A stretch of DNA of 64,000 nt from Cupriavidus basilensis (GTDB taxonomy: Bacteria; Pseudomonadota; Gammaproteobacteria; Burkholderiales; Burkholderiaceae), in assembly GCF_000876015.1 (NCBI RefSeq), contig NZ_BBQM01000023.1:1-64000 (forward strand), written 5' to 3'. Within the stretch, counting starts at the first letter, position 1; each line of letters opens with the position of its first letter. Under the pieces are notes generated by a model. The model did no database searches, had not been told where the DNA came from, and was given only the letters and a program-made list of their open reading frames with translations. Shown here one piece after another: positions 1-9,100 of this stretch. Made by a program: the position numbers and the translations under genes.

Positions 1-38
1 GGATGCCGCGGCCCACTAGGCCACCGCGGCCACACACG

Positions 39-734
39 ATGCAGGCACAGGCAACCACCGGCGCCGCGCCGCAGGGCGCCGCCGTCTTCGACCTCGACGG
101 CACGCTGATCGACGCCGCGGCGGACATCGCCGCGGCGCTCGCGCCCGCGCTGGCGGCGCGCGGCCTCGCGCCGCTGACGCTGGCCGAGGCCACGTCGCTG
201 CTCGGCGACGGCCTGCGCGTGTTCGCGCGCCGCGCCTTCGTGCTGCGCGCGGCGGAAATCACGCGCACGGAAGAGAACCGCTTCGTCGAGCGCTACCTGC
301 GCACGCCGATCGACCAGACCCGCCTCTACCCGGGCGTGGAAGCCACGCTGCACCGGCTGCGCGGGGAGGGATGGAAGCTGGCCGTGTGCACCAACAAGGT
401 CGAGGCCGCGGCGGTGGACATCCTCGCGCAGCTCGGCATCCTGCCGCTGTTCGAGGCGGTCTGCGGCGGCGACACCGTGCCGGCCTGCAAGCCGGCCCCG
501 GTCCACCTGGCGGAAACCATCCGGCGCGCCGGCCTGCGCGCCGTGCCCGCCGTGATGATCGGCGACAACCCGGCCGACGTGCTGGCGGCCGCGGCCTGCG
601 GCATTCCGGCGGTCTTCGCGCAATGGGGATATGGGCGCCTCGGCGCGCTGCAGGGCACGTGCGCGGTTGCCGCCCGCTTCGAAGACCTGCCCGCGCTGCT
701 CCGCGCCGCCCGGGCGCCGCGTCCGGCTGCTTGA
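39..734 (+). CDS. HAD-family phosphatase, phosphoglycolate phosphatase-like
   Basis: Predicted Mg-dependent phosphomonoesterase of the haloacid dehalogenase superfamily, 231 residues, the usual length of Gph/CbbZ-type enzymes. With the start at 39, motif I DLDGT lies at residues 18-22 (nucleophile Asp18), motif II TNK at 118-120, motif III Lys151 in CKPAP, and motif IV GDNPAD at 175-180 with two acidic metal ligands. The inserted helical cap lies between motifs I and II. An earlier in-frame ATG at position 3 would add 12 Pro/Arg-rich residues that do not look like a HAD N-terminus, so 39 is preferred. Substrate cannot be read from sequence; phosphoglycolate is the family default and would suit the glyoxylate aminotransferase further on. 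The upstream context is outside the window. Confidence 0.8.
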   Translation: MQAQATTGAAPQGAAVFDLDGTLIDAAADIAAALAPALAARGLAPLTLAEATSLLGDGLRVFARRAFVLRAAEITRTEENRFVERYLRTPIDQTRLYPGVEATLHRLRGEGWKLAVCTNKVEAAAVDILAQLGILPLFEAVCGGDTVPACKPAPVHLAETIRRAGLRAVPAVMIGDNPADVLAAAACGIPAVFAQWGYGRLGALQGTCAVAARFEDLPALLRAARAPRPAA

Positions 735-1079
735 GCCCGTTTGCGCCTGCCTGCACCTACCTGCGCGCACTGCACGCACCGCACGGAAAGTTGACGCCCA
801 TTTTTGTTGGCCGTTAATTGCGATTTAAATGACGATCGGCGACCACCGATCCGCCATCAATCAGCCATCAATCGACCGCCGATCAGCCCTGCATCAGTCA
901 TTAAAAAAAGCCATTGAAAGGCCATTAAAAAACCATCGAAAGACCCATCAATTTTTCGTGAAATACTTTCACGGCATCACCCGGCTCGAAACTCGTTTGC
1001 CCGAAGCATACTTTCATGGCTTCGAACAAAAGGCGCGCTCCATCAGCGCCACCGAGTCCATCAACGAGCAGAGTGAGAC
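735..1079. other. Intergenic region with AT-rich degenerate repeats
   Basis: No convincing gene. From about 828 to 957 the sequence is much richer in A and T than its surroundings and is built from variants of a short word: GCCATCAATC occurs twice about 11 bp apart, followed by looser copies such as GCCATTGAAAG, GCCATTAAAA, ACCATCGAAAG and CCCATCAA. This probably holds the promoter and operator of the downstream racemase gene. An open frame of 98 codons across it runs into the next gene and looks spurious. Confidence 0.4.
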
Positions 1080-2162
1080 ATGTCAGATTCCCCGCAAATC
1101 AGCGGCTTCCAGGTCCGCCCGGTAGTCGTGCCGCTCAACCCGCCGCTGCGCACCGCCAGCGGCGTCATGGCCAAGGCCCCGCTGGTGCTGGTCGATATCT
1201 CGACCAATGCCGGCGTGACCGGCAGCGCCTACATCTTCACGTACACGCCGGTGGTCCTGCAGGGCGTGGTCGAGGTGCTCAAGAACCTGCTGCCGCAGCT
1301 TGAATCCGCCGCGCTGGCGCCGCGCGAGAACCTGGCGGAGCTGCGCCGCAAGCTGGTGCTGATCGGCACGCCGGGCCTGCTCGACATGGCGCTGGCGGCC
1401 ATCGACATGGCGCTGTGGGACGCGCATGCGCGCTTCCTGAACGCGCCGCTGTCGCGCGTGCTTGGCGGCACGCCGTCGCGCACGCTGGCCTACGCCAGCT
1501 TCGGCATGGAGCGCGCCGAGGATGCGCGGCCGCTGATCGCGCAGGCGCTCGACGCGGGTTTTCGCGCGATCAAGATCAAGATCGGCTACCCGACGCTGGC
1601 GGAAGACCTGGCGGCGGTGCGCGCGGCCCGCGCGCTGACCGGCGAGCGCGCCAGCCTGATGATCGACTACAACCAGTCGCTTTCCGTGCCCGAGGCGATC
1701 CGCCGCTGCCAGGCGCTCGACGACGAAGGCCTGGCGTGGATCGAGGAACCCACGCGCTGCGACGATTTCGCCGGCCACGCGCGCATCGCCGAGGCGGTCA
1801 GGACGCCGCTGCAGCTCGGCGAAAACCTCTACGGGCCGCGCGAGGTCCGTCGCAGCATCGGCGAGCGCTGCTCCGACCTGATGATGCTCGACCTGATGAA
1901 GGTCGGCGGCATCTCGGGCTGGATGGACGCGGCCGGCATCTGCGCCGCGGCCGGCGTGCCGGTGTCGAACCACTTCTTCCAGGAAGCCAGCGCGCACCTG
2001 CTCGGCGTCACCCCGACCGCCCACTACCTCGAATACTTCGGCATCGCCGACGCCGTGCTCGCCGACACCCTCGAGGTAGTCGACGGCCATGCCGTGCCGA
2101 GCCAGCGCCCGGGCATCGGCATCACCTGGAACGAAGCGGCCGTGCGGCGCTTCGCCGCCTGA
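1080..2162 (+). CDS. Mandelate racemase-like enolase superfamily enzyme
   Basis: Likely 2-hydroxyacid racemase (mandelate R/S interconversion) of the mandelate racemase/muconate lactonizing family, 360 residues, cytosolic, Mg-dependent. Every active-site position known for Pseudomonas putida mandelate racemase (K164, K166, D195, E221, E247, D270, H297, E317) is present here shifted by one: Lys165 and Lys167 in the KIK motif, Asp196 in DYNQS, Glu222 in IEEPT, Glu248 in GEN, Asp271, His298 in SNHFFQE and Glu318 in LEYF. Residues before about 130 form the capping domain and the rest the barrel. The nitrilase 85 bp downstream and the LctP permease suggest a mandelate or similar 2-hydroxyacid pathway. 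The ribosome site is weak (GAGTGAGAC). Other MR-subgroup dehydratases share the KxK and His-Asp dyad, so the exact substrate is inferred. Confidence 0.8.
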   Translation: MSDSPQISGFQVRPVVVPLNPPLRTASGVMAKAPLVLVDISTNAGVTGSAYIFTYTPVVLQGVVEVLKNLLPQLESAALAPRENLAELRRKLVLIGTPGLLDMALAAIDMALWDAHARFLNAPLSRVLGGTPSRTLAYASFGMERAEDARPLIAQALDAGFRAIKIKIGYPTLAEDLAAVRAARALTGERASLMIDYNQSLSVPEAIRRCQALDDEGLAWIEEPTRCDDFAGHARIAEAVRTPLQLGENLYGPREVRRSIGERCSDLMMLDLMKVGGISGWMDAAGICAAAGVPVSNHFFQEASAHLLGVTPTAHYLEYFGIADAVLADTLEVVDGHAVPSQRPGIGITWNEAAVRRFAA

Positions 2163-2247
2163 TCCCGCGCGGCTTGGCCCCATACCTTCGCCTGCCAGTC
2201 AGGCGGCTCTTTGCCGGAAACGGCTTTCCTACCGGAGACAACCTCAA

Positions 2248-3318
2248 ATGAAAACCTACCCGAAATTCAAGGCCGCGGCCTGCCATGCCGCGCCCGTCTA
2301 CTTCGACACGCCGGCCACGGTGGAAAAGGCCTGCGCCTGGATCGCCGAGGCCGCGCGCAACGGCGCCGAGCTGATCGCCTTCCCGGAAGCGTTCATTTCC
2401 TCGTTCCCGGTCTGGTCCGGCGTCTGGGCGCCGGTCGACGTGCATGAGTTCTTCGTCAAGCTGGCGTCGTCGGCGGTCGAGGTGAACGGCCCCGAGATCC
2501 GCCAGATCCGCGACTGCGCCCGGCGCCACGGCGTGTTCGTGTCGCTCGGCATCAACGAAGGCACGCCGACCAGCCCGGCCTGCATCTGGGACACCAACAT
2601 CCTGATCGGCGACGACGGCGCGATCCTCAACGCGCACCGCAAGCTGGTCCCGACCTACTGGGAAAAGCTGACCTGGACCCCGGGCGACGGCAACGGCCTG
2701 CGCGTGTCGGACACCCGCATCGGCCGCATCGGCGCGCTGGTGTGCGGCGAGAACACCAACGCGCTGGCGCGCTTCACGCTGCTGGCGCAGGGCGAGAACG
2801 TGCACGTGTCGTCGTTCTCGCCGCGCTGGCCGACCAACCCGCCGGGCGAAGCCGGCTACGACCTGGAGGCGGCGATCCGCCTGCGCGCCGGCGCCCATGC
2901 CTTCGAGGGCAAGCTGTTCAACATCGTGGCCTCGGGCTTCCTGCCGCCGGAGGCCATCGACATGATCAGCCGCGACAACCTGCGCGCGCGCCAGCTGCTG
3001 GAGGAATCGCCCAAGAGCGTGTCGATGATCCTCGGCCCGGACGGCCAGCCCATCAGCGAAGTGATCCGCGACGAGGAAGGCATCGTCTACGCGGACATCG
3101 ACCTCGCCAAGTGCGTGGTGCCCAAGCAGTTCCAGGACGTGGTCGGCTACTACAACCGCTTCGACGTGTTCCAGCTGAAGGTCAACCGCCGCGCGCTCGC
3201 CCCGGTCGAGTTCTCGTCCCATGCCGAGGAGCGCACGCTGGGCGCAGACGAGGACGACCTCGACGACGTCATCAACAACGCCTCGCTGCGCGCCGCGCCG
3301 GCGCGCCACAACGCCTGA
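2248..3318 (+). CDS. Nitrilase, arylacetonitrilase-like
   Basis: Hydrolyses an organic nitrile to the carboxylic acid and ammonia; 356 residues, typical of aliphatic/arylacetonitrilases of carbon-nitrogen hydrolase branch 1. The catalytic triad is visible: Glu47 in FPEAF, Lys132 in HRKLVPT and the nucleophile Cys166 in LVCGENTN, followed by the ARFTLLAQGE segment typical of nitrilases rather than amidases. Start chosen at the ATG at 2248, which has GGAG 10 bp upstream at 2234-2237; earlier in-frame codons lie inside the racemase gene. It follows the racemase by 85 bp and precedes the permease by 145 bp in the same direction. With a mandelate racemase next door, mandelonitrile or another 2-hydroxynitrile is an attractive substrate, but this is inference. 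Confidence 0.87.
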   Translation: MKTYPKFKAAACHAAPVYFDTPATVEKACAWIAEAARNGAELIAFPEAFISSFPVWSGVWAPVDVHEFFVKLASSAVEVNGPEIRQIRDCARRHGVFVSLGINEGTPTSPACIWDTNILIGDDGAILNAHRKLVPTYWEKLTWTPGDGNGLRVSDTRIGRIGALVCGENTNALARFTLLAQGENVHVSSFSPRWPTNPPGEAGYDLEAAIRLRAGAHAFEGKLFNIVASGFLPPEAIDMISRDNLRARQLLEESPKSVSMILGPDGQPISEVIRDEEGIVYADIDLAKCVVPKQFQDVVGYYNRFDVFQLKVNRRALAPVEFSSHAEERTLGADEDDLDDVINNASLRAAPARHNA

Positions 3319-3337
3319 TTTTCCGATCCCCTGATCC

Positions 3338-3371
3338 GCGCCGGCCGGTCCGTTCATGAGCCGGCCGGCGC
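3338..3371 (+). other. Hairpin between nitrilase and permease genes
   Basis: Perfect 11-bp inverted repeat, GCGCCGGCCGG and CCGGCCGGCGC, around a 12-base loop. There is no T tract, so it is more likely an mRNA-stabilising or processing hairpin inside an operon than a full terminator. It would allow different expression of the upstream enzymes and the downstream permease. Confidence 0.45.
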
Positions 3372-3463
3372 CACGGCGCAGCACCCGCTGCGCCACCCCC
3401 CGGCAAAGTATCGAAGCCATATCGATTCAGCCACACACATAAAAAATCCGAAGGAGACAAAAC

Positions 3464-5146
3464 ATGCCTTGGAGTCAAATCTATGACCCCTTGGGGAATC
3501 CCCTATTCTCGACGCTGGTGGCCGCCATCCCCGTCGTGGTCCTGCTGGCGGCGCTGGCGTTCTTCCACATCCAGGCGCACCTGGCCGCGGGCCTGGCGCT
3601 GATCGCGGGCGGCATCGTCGCCTGCACGGTGTTCGGCATGCCAGCCAGCGTGGCCGGCAAGGCGGCCGCCTACGGCATCGCCTCGGGGCTGTTCCCGATC
3701 GGCTGGATCGTGCTCAACATCATCTTCCTGCACCGGCTCACCACGCAGAACGGCTATTTCAAGGCGCTCCAGCAGTCCATCTCGGGCGTCACCGAGGACA
3801 AGCGCATCCAGTTGCTGCTGGTGGCCTTCTGCTTCGGCGCGTTCTTCGAAGGCGCCGCCGGCTTCGGCACGCCGGTCGCGGTGACGGGCGCGATCCTGAT
3901 CGGCTTCGGCTTCTCGCCGCTGGCCGCGTCGGGTCTCGCGCTGATCGCCAACACCGCGCCGGTCGCGTTCGGCGCGCTCGGCTCGCCGGTGCTGGCGCTG
4001 GCCTCCGTGACCGGACTGGACCTGCTGCAGCTCTCGGCCATGATCGGGCGCCAGTTGCCGTTCTTCTCGGTGCTGGTGCCGTTCTGGCTGATCTGGGCCT
4101 TCGCCGGCTACCGCGGCATGAAGGAGATCTGGCCCGCCATCCTGGTGGCCGGCGTCAGCTTCGCGGTGCCGCAGTACGTGGTGTCGAACTTCCACGGCCC
4201 GTGGCTGGTCGACGTCATCTCGTCGCTGGTGTCGATGGGCAGCCTCACGCTGTTCATGCGGGTATGGCGGCCGCGCACGATCTGGACCTCGACCAAGCTC
4301 AAGAAGCACCATGACGACTCGCACGTGGAGAACCACGACGCGCCGGCCACGGCGGCGGCCACGGCCGGCACGGCGGCGGGCACCGTCTCCGCGGCCAGGG
4401 CGTGGATGCCGTGGATCATCCTCACGGTGTCGGTCTTCCTGTGGGGCGTGCCGCAGGTCAAGAAGGCGCTCGATGCGCTGTGGGCGTGGAAGTACAGCAT
4501 TCCCGGCCTCGACAAGATGGTGCTGAAGATGCCGCCGGTGGTGGCCGCCCCGGTCGCGGAATCGGCCACGTTCGCGTTCAACATCCTGTCGATGGCCGGC
4601 ACCGGCATTCTCATCGCGTCGCTTGTCGGCGGCCTGCTGATGGGCTACTCGCTGCCGCGGCTGTTCCGGGAATACCTGCGCACCATCCACCTGGTGCGCT
4701 ATTCGCTGCTGACCATCTGCGCGATGTTCGGCGTGGGCTACCTGACCAAGTATTCCGGGCTCGATGCCACGCTGGGCCTGGCGTTCGCGCACACCGGCGT
4801 GCTCTACCCGCTGTTCGGCACCATGCTCGGCTGGCTCGGCGTGGCGCTGACCGGCTCCGACACCGCGGCCAACGTGCTGTTCGGCGGCTTGCAGAAGACC
4901 ACCGCCGAGCAGCTTGGCCTGTCGCCGTATCTGATGGCGGCGGCCAACAGCTCGGGCGGCGTGATGGGCAAGATGATCGACGCGCAGTCAATCGTGGTGG
5001 CGTCCACGGCGACCAAGTGGTACGGGCACGAAGGCGACATCCTGCGCTACGTGTTCTTCCATTCGCTGGCGCTGGCGGTGCTGGTCGGCCTGTTCATCAC
5101 GCTGCAGGCCTACGTTCCGCCGTTCGTCCACATGGTGATCCACTGA
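3464..5146 (+). CDS. lctP: L-lactate permease family transporter (LctP)
   Basis: Inner-membrane proton-coupled 2-hydroxy-monocarboxylate transporter of the LctP family (TC 2.A.14), 560 residues as expected, with about 13 hydrophobic segments along its length and a charged His/Asp/Glu-rich cytoplasmic loop near residues 275-310. Family landmarks include the FEGAAGFGTP segment around residues 128-137 and the conserved C-terminal stretch with TGSDTAAN near 464-471. The ATG has a good ribosome site (AAGGAG, 3452-3457). Known members carry lactate and glycolate; the racemase and nitrilase upstream suggest that this copy may carry mandelate or another 2-hydroxy acid. A strong hairpin closes the unit downstream. 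Confidence 0.9.
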   Translation: MPWSQIYDPLGNPLFSTLVAAIPVVVLLAALAFFHIQAHLAAGLALIAGGIVACTVFGMPASVAGKAAAYGIASGLFPIGWIVLNIIFLHRLTTQNGYFKALQQSISGVTEDKRIQLLLVAFCFGAFFEGAAGFGTPVAVTGAILIGFGFSPLAASGLALIANTAPVAFGALGSPVLALASVTGLDLLQLSAMIGRQLPFFSVLVPFWLIWAFAGYRGMKEIWPAILVAGVSFAVPQYVVSNFHGPWLVDVISSLVSMGSLTLFMRVWRPRTIWTSTKLKKHHDDSHVENHDAPATAAATAGTAAGTVSAARAWMPWIILTVSVFLWGVPQVKKALDALWAWKYSIPGLDKMVLKMPPVVAAPVAESATFAFNILSMAGTGILIASLVGGLLMGYSLPRLFREYLRTIHLVRYSLLTICAMFGVGYLTKYSGLDATLGLAFAHTGVLYPLFGTMLGWLGVALTGSDTAANVLFGGLQKTTAEQLGLSPYLMAAANSSGGVMGKMIDAQSIVVASTATKWYGHEGDILRYVFFHSLALAVLVGLFITLQAYVPPFVHMVIH

Positions 5147-5158
5147 CGCGGCAAAGCC

Positions 5159-5184
5159 GCCCCGCCGCAGCGATGCGGCGGGGC
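5159..5184. terminator. Bidirectional terminator between converging genes
   Basis: 11-bp perfect stem, GCCCCGCCGCA and TGCGGCGGGGC, with a GCGA tetraloop, sitting in the 43-bp gap between the converging permease and LysR genes. No long T tract follows on either strand, but stem strength and position support a shared terminator. Confidence 0.65.
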
Positions 5185-5189
5185 TTCGT

Positions 5190-6080
5190 CTATTCCAGCG
5201 GCTTGCCGAGGATCTCCGTCATCCAGCGCACGAAGGTCATGACGTCGCCGTCGTCCTCGCAGTCCGGCGGATAGATGATGTAGTAGGCGTAGATCGAGCG
5301 CACCTCGATCTCGAACAGCGGCACCAGCACGCCGGAACTGAGCCAGCTCTGCGCCATGCGCCGGCGCGCCAGCGCCACGCCCTGGCCGTTCACGGCGGCT
5401 TCCAGCATCAGCCCCAGGTCGACGAACTGCACGCCGGTGGCGGGCTCCGGCCAGTCCAGCCCGGCCGCCACCAGCCACGGGCGCCACGGTTCCAGCGGGC
5501 AGCGCAGCAGGCGCGCGGCGGACAGCGCGGCCGGCGACGCGAACGGCCCGACCTCGCGCAGATAGGCCGGGCTGCACACCGGGAAGACCGGCTCGTCCAG
5601 GATCTTGACCGCTTCCAGCCCGGGGTAGTTGCCGTTGCCGAAGCGGATCTCGACGTCCGCGTTCTCGGACTTCAGGCCCACCAGCGGCACGGAGAGCTGC
5701 AGGATCAGTTCGATGTCGGGATGGTCGGCCTGGAAGGTGGCCAGATGCGGCACCAGCACCTGCCGCGCGAAGGTCGGCGGCGCGGCCACGCGCAGTTGCC
5801 GGACCTCGCCGGCGAAGCGGGGCCGCGCGCCATAGTGGCTGAGCGCGGACAGCGCTTCCTTGACGACTTCGAGATATTCCGATCCCCTGGCCGTCAGGGT
5901 GAAGCCGCCTTGCGCGGAGTTGAACAGCTCGATGCCCATGATGTCTTCGAGCTGGCGGATGCGGTGGCTGATCGCGCTCGGCGTCACGCACAGCTCCTGC
6001 GCGGCCAGGGTCCCGCTGCGCAGCCGCGCCACCGCCTCGAACGCCATCAGGCACTGCAATGGGGGAACTCTGTAAGCCAT
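5190..6080 (-). CDS. LysR-family transcriptional regulator (GcvA-like)
   Basis: DNA-binding regulator of 296 residues. Residues 1-65 form the winged helix-turn-helix (LQCLMAFEAVARL, then TPSAISHRIRQLED at about 32-45, where the Ser-His-Arg pattern is typical of the GcvA/AmpR branch). Residues about 90-290 form the periplasmic-binding-like effector domain. It converges with the permease gene and lies downstream of the FAD/Fe-S dehydrogenase on the same strand. It most likely senses a pathway acid and controls the hydroxyacid cluster; target and effector are inferred from position only. Confidence 0.85.
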   Translation of the reverse strand: MAYRVPPLQCLMAFEAVARLRSGTLAAQELCVTPSAISHRIRQLEDIMGIELFNSAQGGFTLTARGSEYLEVVKEALSALSHYGARPRFAGEVRQLRVAAPPTFARQVLVPHLATFQADHPDIELILQLSVPLVGLKSENADVEIRFGNGNYPGLEAVKILDEPVFPVCSPAYLREVGPFASPAALSAARLLRCPLEPWRPWLVAAGLDWPEPATGVQFVDLGLMLEAAVNGQGVALARRRMAQSWLSSGVLVPLFEIEVRSIYAYYIIYPPDCEDDGDVMTFVRWMTEILGKPLE

Positions 6081-6156
6081 GCGCGATACTCTTTTTCGAC
6101 GGCCCGATGCCTCGGCCGGGTCTCCGGCATCGATGATACAGGATCGCTATCGGGCG

Positions 6157-6184
6157 CAAGGCGGCGCAAACCCGCGCCGCCTTG
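6157..6184 (-). terminator. Terminator-like hairpin after the FAD/Fe-S dehydrogenase gene
   Basis: Perfect 11-bp inverted repeat CAAGGCGGCGC and GCGCCGCCTTG around a six-base loop, 9 bp beyond the stop codon of the minus-strand dehydrogenase gene. It lacks a clear T run. It probably ends or attenuates that transcript before the LysR gene. Confidence 0.55.
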
Positions 6185-6192
6185 CCGCGCGC

Positions 6193-9100
6193 TCAGCCGC
6201 CGCCGAGCATGGCCTCGGCGCCGAAATCGAGCGCCGCCGCCAGCACGCAGGCCACATGCACTGCGTCGGCGCCGGCGCCGTCGTGGATCTGGTGGCGGCA
6301 GCTCGTGCCGTCGGCCACCACGATGGTGCCGGCCCCGGCCTGGCGCACCGCCGGCAGCAGCGACAGCTCCGCCATCGCCCGGGAGGCCTCGTAGTGCTCG
6401 GCTTCATAGCCGAAGCTGCCGGCCATGCCGCAGCAGGACGACTCGACCACGTCGAGCTGCAGCCCCGGGATCCACTTGAGCACGGCCTGCACCGGCCGGA
6501 ACGCATCGAACGCCTTCTGGTGGCAGTGGCCGTGCACGAGCGCCTTGCCGCCGGGCAGCGCCTTGAGCTTGAGCTCGCAGCGCCCGGCCTGCTGCTCGCG
6601 CACGAGGAATTCCTCGAACAGCAGGGCCGAGTCCGCCAGCTTGCGCGCCTCGTCGCCAAACCCGTAGTTCAGGAACTCGTCGCGCAGCGACAGCAGGCAC
6701 GACGGCTCCAGCCCGACCACCGGCACGCCGGCGTCGACGTAGGGCTTGAGCGCGTCGAGCGCGCGCCTGGCCTCGGCGCGGGCTTCGTCGACGAGGCCAG
6801 CCGCGAGGAAGGTGCGGCCGCAGCACAGCGGCTTGCCGCCGGGCTGCGCGCTGTAGTGCACGTCGTAGCCGGCGGCGCGCAGCACCATCTCCGCCGCGCG
6901 CGCGTTGCCCGGCTCCATGTAGTTGTTGAAGGTGTCCACGAACAGCAGCACCGAGCGGGGCCCGAGCGGCCCGCCGGCGGCCTTGCGGCTGCCGTCGAGG
7001 AAGGCGCTGCCGAAGCGCGGCAGCGAGCGCTCGCCGGCAAAGCCGAGCCAGCGCTTGACCAGCGGCGACAGCAGCGGCACGCGGTCCAGCGCGTTGACCA
7101 GCGGCGCCAGCAGGCTGGCCGCCGGCGCGTAGCGCGGCATGTACGCCACCATGCGCTCGCGCAGGCCGATGCCGTGGCGCCGGGTCCAGGCCGCGCGCGC
7201 CTCGATCTTGATCTTGGCCATGTCGACGCCGGTCGGGCAGTCGCGCTTGCAGCCCTTGCACGACACGCACAGGTCGAGCACCTCCTTGACCTCGGCGCTG
7301 GCCAGGCCGTCGTCGCCGAGCTGGCCGGACAGCGCCAGGCGCAGCGTGTTGGCGCGCCCGCGCGTGACGTGCTTCTCGTCCTTGGTGACGCGGTAGCTCG
7401 GGCACATGGTGCCGGCGTCGAACTTGCGGCAGTGGCCGTTGTTGTTGCACATCTCCACCGCCTTGGCCAGCCCGTGCGCGGGGTCGCCGCCGGTGCCCGG
7501 CGCGGTCTCGATGCCGGTGAGCGGGTCGCGCAGCACGTTCCAGCCGGACCAGTCCAGGCTGGGGGTCAGGTCGAGGGCGCGGTACGCGGGCGGGAAGCGG
7601 AAGTTGGCGCTGTCGTCCATGCGCGGCGGCTGCACGATGCGGTCCGGGCTGAAGCGGTTGCCCGGATCGAACAGCGCCTTGATGTCGCGGAAGGCCTGGT
7701 GGATCTTCGGCCCGTACTGCCACGCCACCCATTCGCCGCGGCACAGGCCGTCGCCGTGCTCGCCGGAGAACGCGCCCTTGTACTTGCGCACGAGTTCGGC
7801 GGCCTCCTCGGCGATCGCCCGCATCCTGGCGGCGCCGTCGCGGCGCATGTCCAGGATCGGGCGCACGTGCAGCGTGCCCACGCTGGCGTGCGCGTACCAG
7901 GTGCCTTCGGTGCCGTTGCGGTGGAAGACCTCGGTCAGCTGGCTGGTGTATTCGGCGAGGTGCTCCAGCGGCACCGCGCAGTCCTCGATGAAGGAGACCG
8001 GCTTGCCGTCGCCCTTCATGCTCATCATGATGTTCAGGCCCGCCTTGCGCACGTCCCACAGCGCCTTCTGCGCGCCCGCGTCGGCCATGCGCACGACCGC
8101 GTCGGGCAGGCCGAGGTCGCCCATCAGCGAGACGAGGTCGTCGAGCCTGCGCAGCAGCGCGTTGTGCTCGTCGCCGGCAAATTCCACCAGCAGGATCGCC
8201 TCCGGGTTGCCGACCAGCGCCCGCTCGATGACCGGCCGGAAGGCCGGATTGCTCATCGACAGGCCGATCATGGTGCGGTCCACCAGTTCCACCGCCACCG
8301 GCCCCAGCTTGACGATGTGCCGGGTCATGTCCATCGCCTGGTAGAACGTGGGGAAGTTCACCACGCCCAGCACCTTGTGCGCCGGCAGCGGCGACAGCTT
8401 GAGCGTGAGCTGGCGGCTGTAGGCGAGCGTACCCTCGGAGCCGACCAGCACGTGGGCGAGGTTGGGCAGGCCGTCGTCGCTGTAGGCGCGCGGGTTCTGG
8501 CAATCGAAGATGTCGATGTTGTAGCCGCCCACGCGGCGCAGCACGCGGGGCATGCGCTCGGCGATCTCGGCGCGCTCGCGCATGGCGATCTCGCGCAGGC
8601 CGGCGTAGATCTGCGCGGCGCGCCCGTCCTGCGGCGCGCGCGCGACCGGGCCGAAGCGCAACTGGGTGTCGTCGGGCAGGATGGCGTCGATGGCCAGCAC
8701 GTTGTGGACCATGTTGCCGTACTCGATCGAGCGCGAGCCGCACGAGTTGTTGCCGGCCATGCCGCCGATGGTGCACTGCGCCCCGGTGGAAACGTCCACC
8801 GGAAACCACAAGCCGTGCGGCTTGAGCCACGCATTGAGATGGTCCAGCACGATGCCCGGCTCCACCGTGACGGTGCGCGCGGCGGCGTCGAAGTCCACCA
8901 CGTCGTTGAGCCACTTGCTGTTGTCGATCACCAGCGCCTCGCCCACGGTCTGGCCGCACTGGCTGGTGCCGGCGCCGCGCGCCAGCAGCGGCGCGCCGGC
9001 GTCGCGCGCGATGTTCAGCGCGAGCGCGAGGTCGGCCTGGTCGCGCGGCACCACCACGCCGAACGGCAGGATCTGGTAGATGGAAGCGTCGGTGGCATAA

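Noticed and set aside
829..1125. 98-codon + frame before the racemase gene
   Set aside because: It covers a repeat-rich AT stretch and runs 46 bp into the racemase gene, without ribosome site or recognisable fold.
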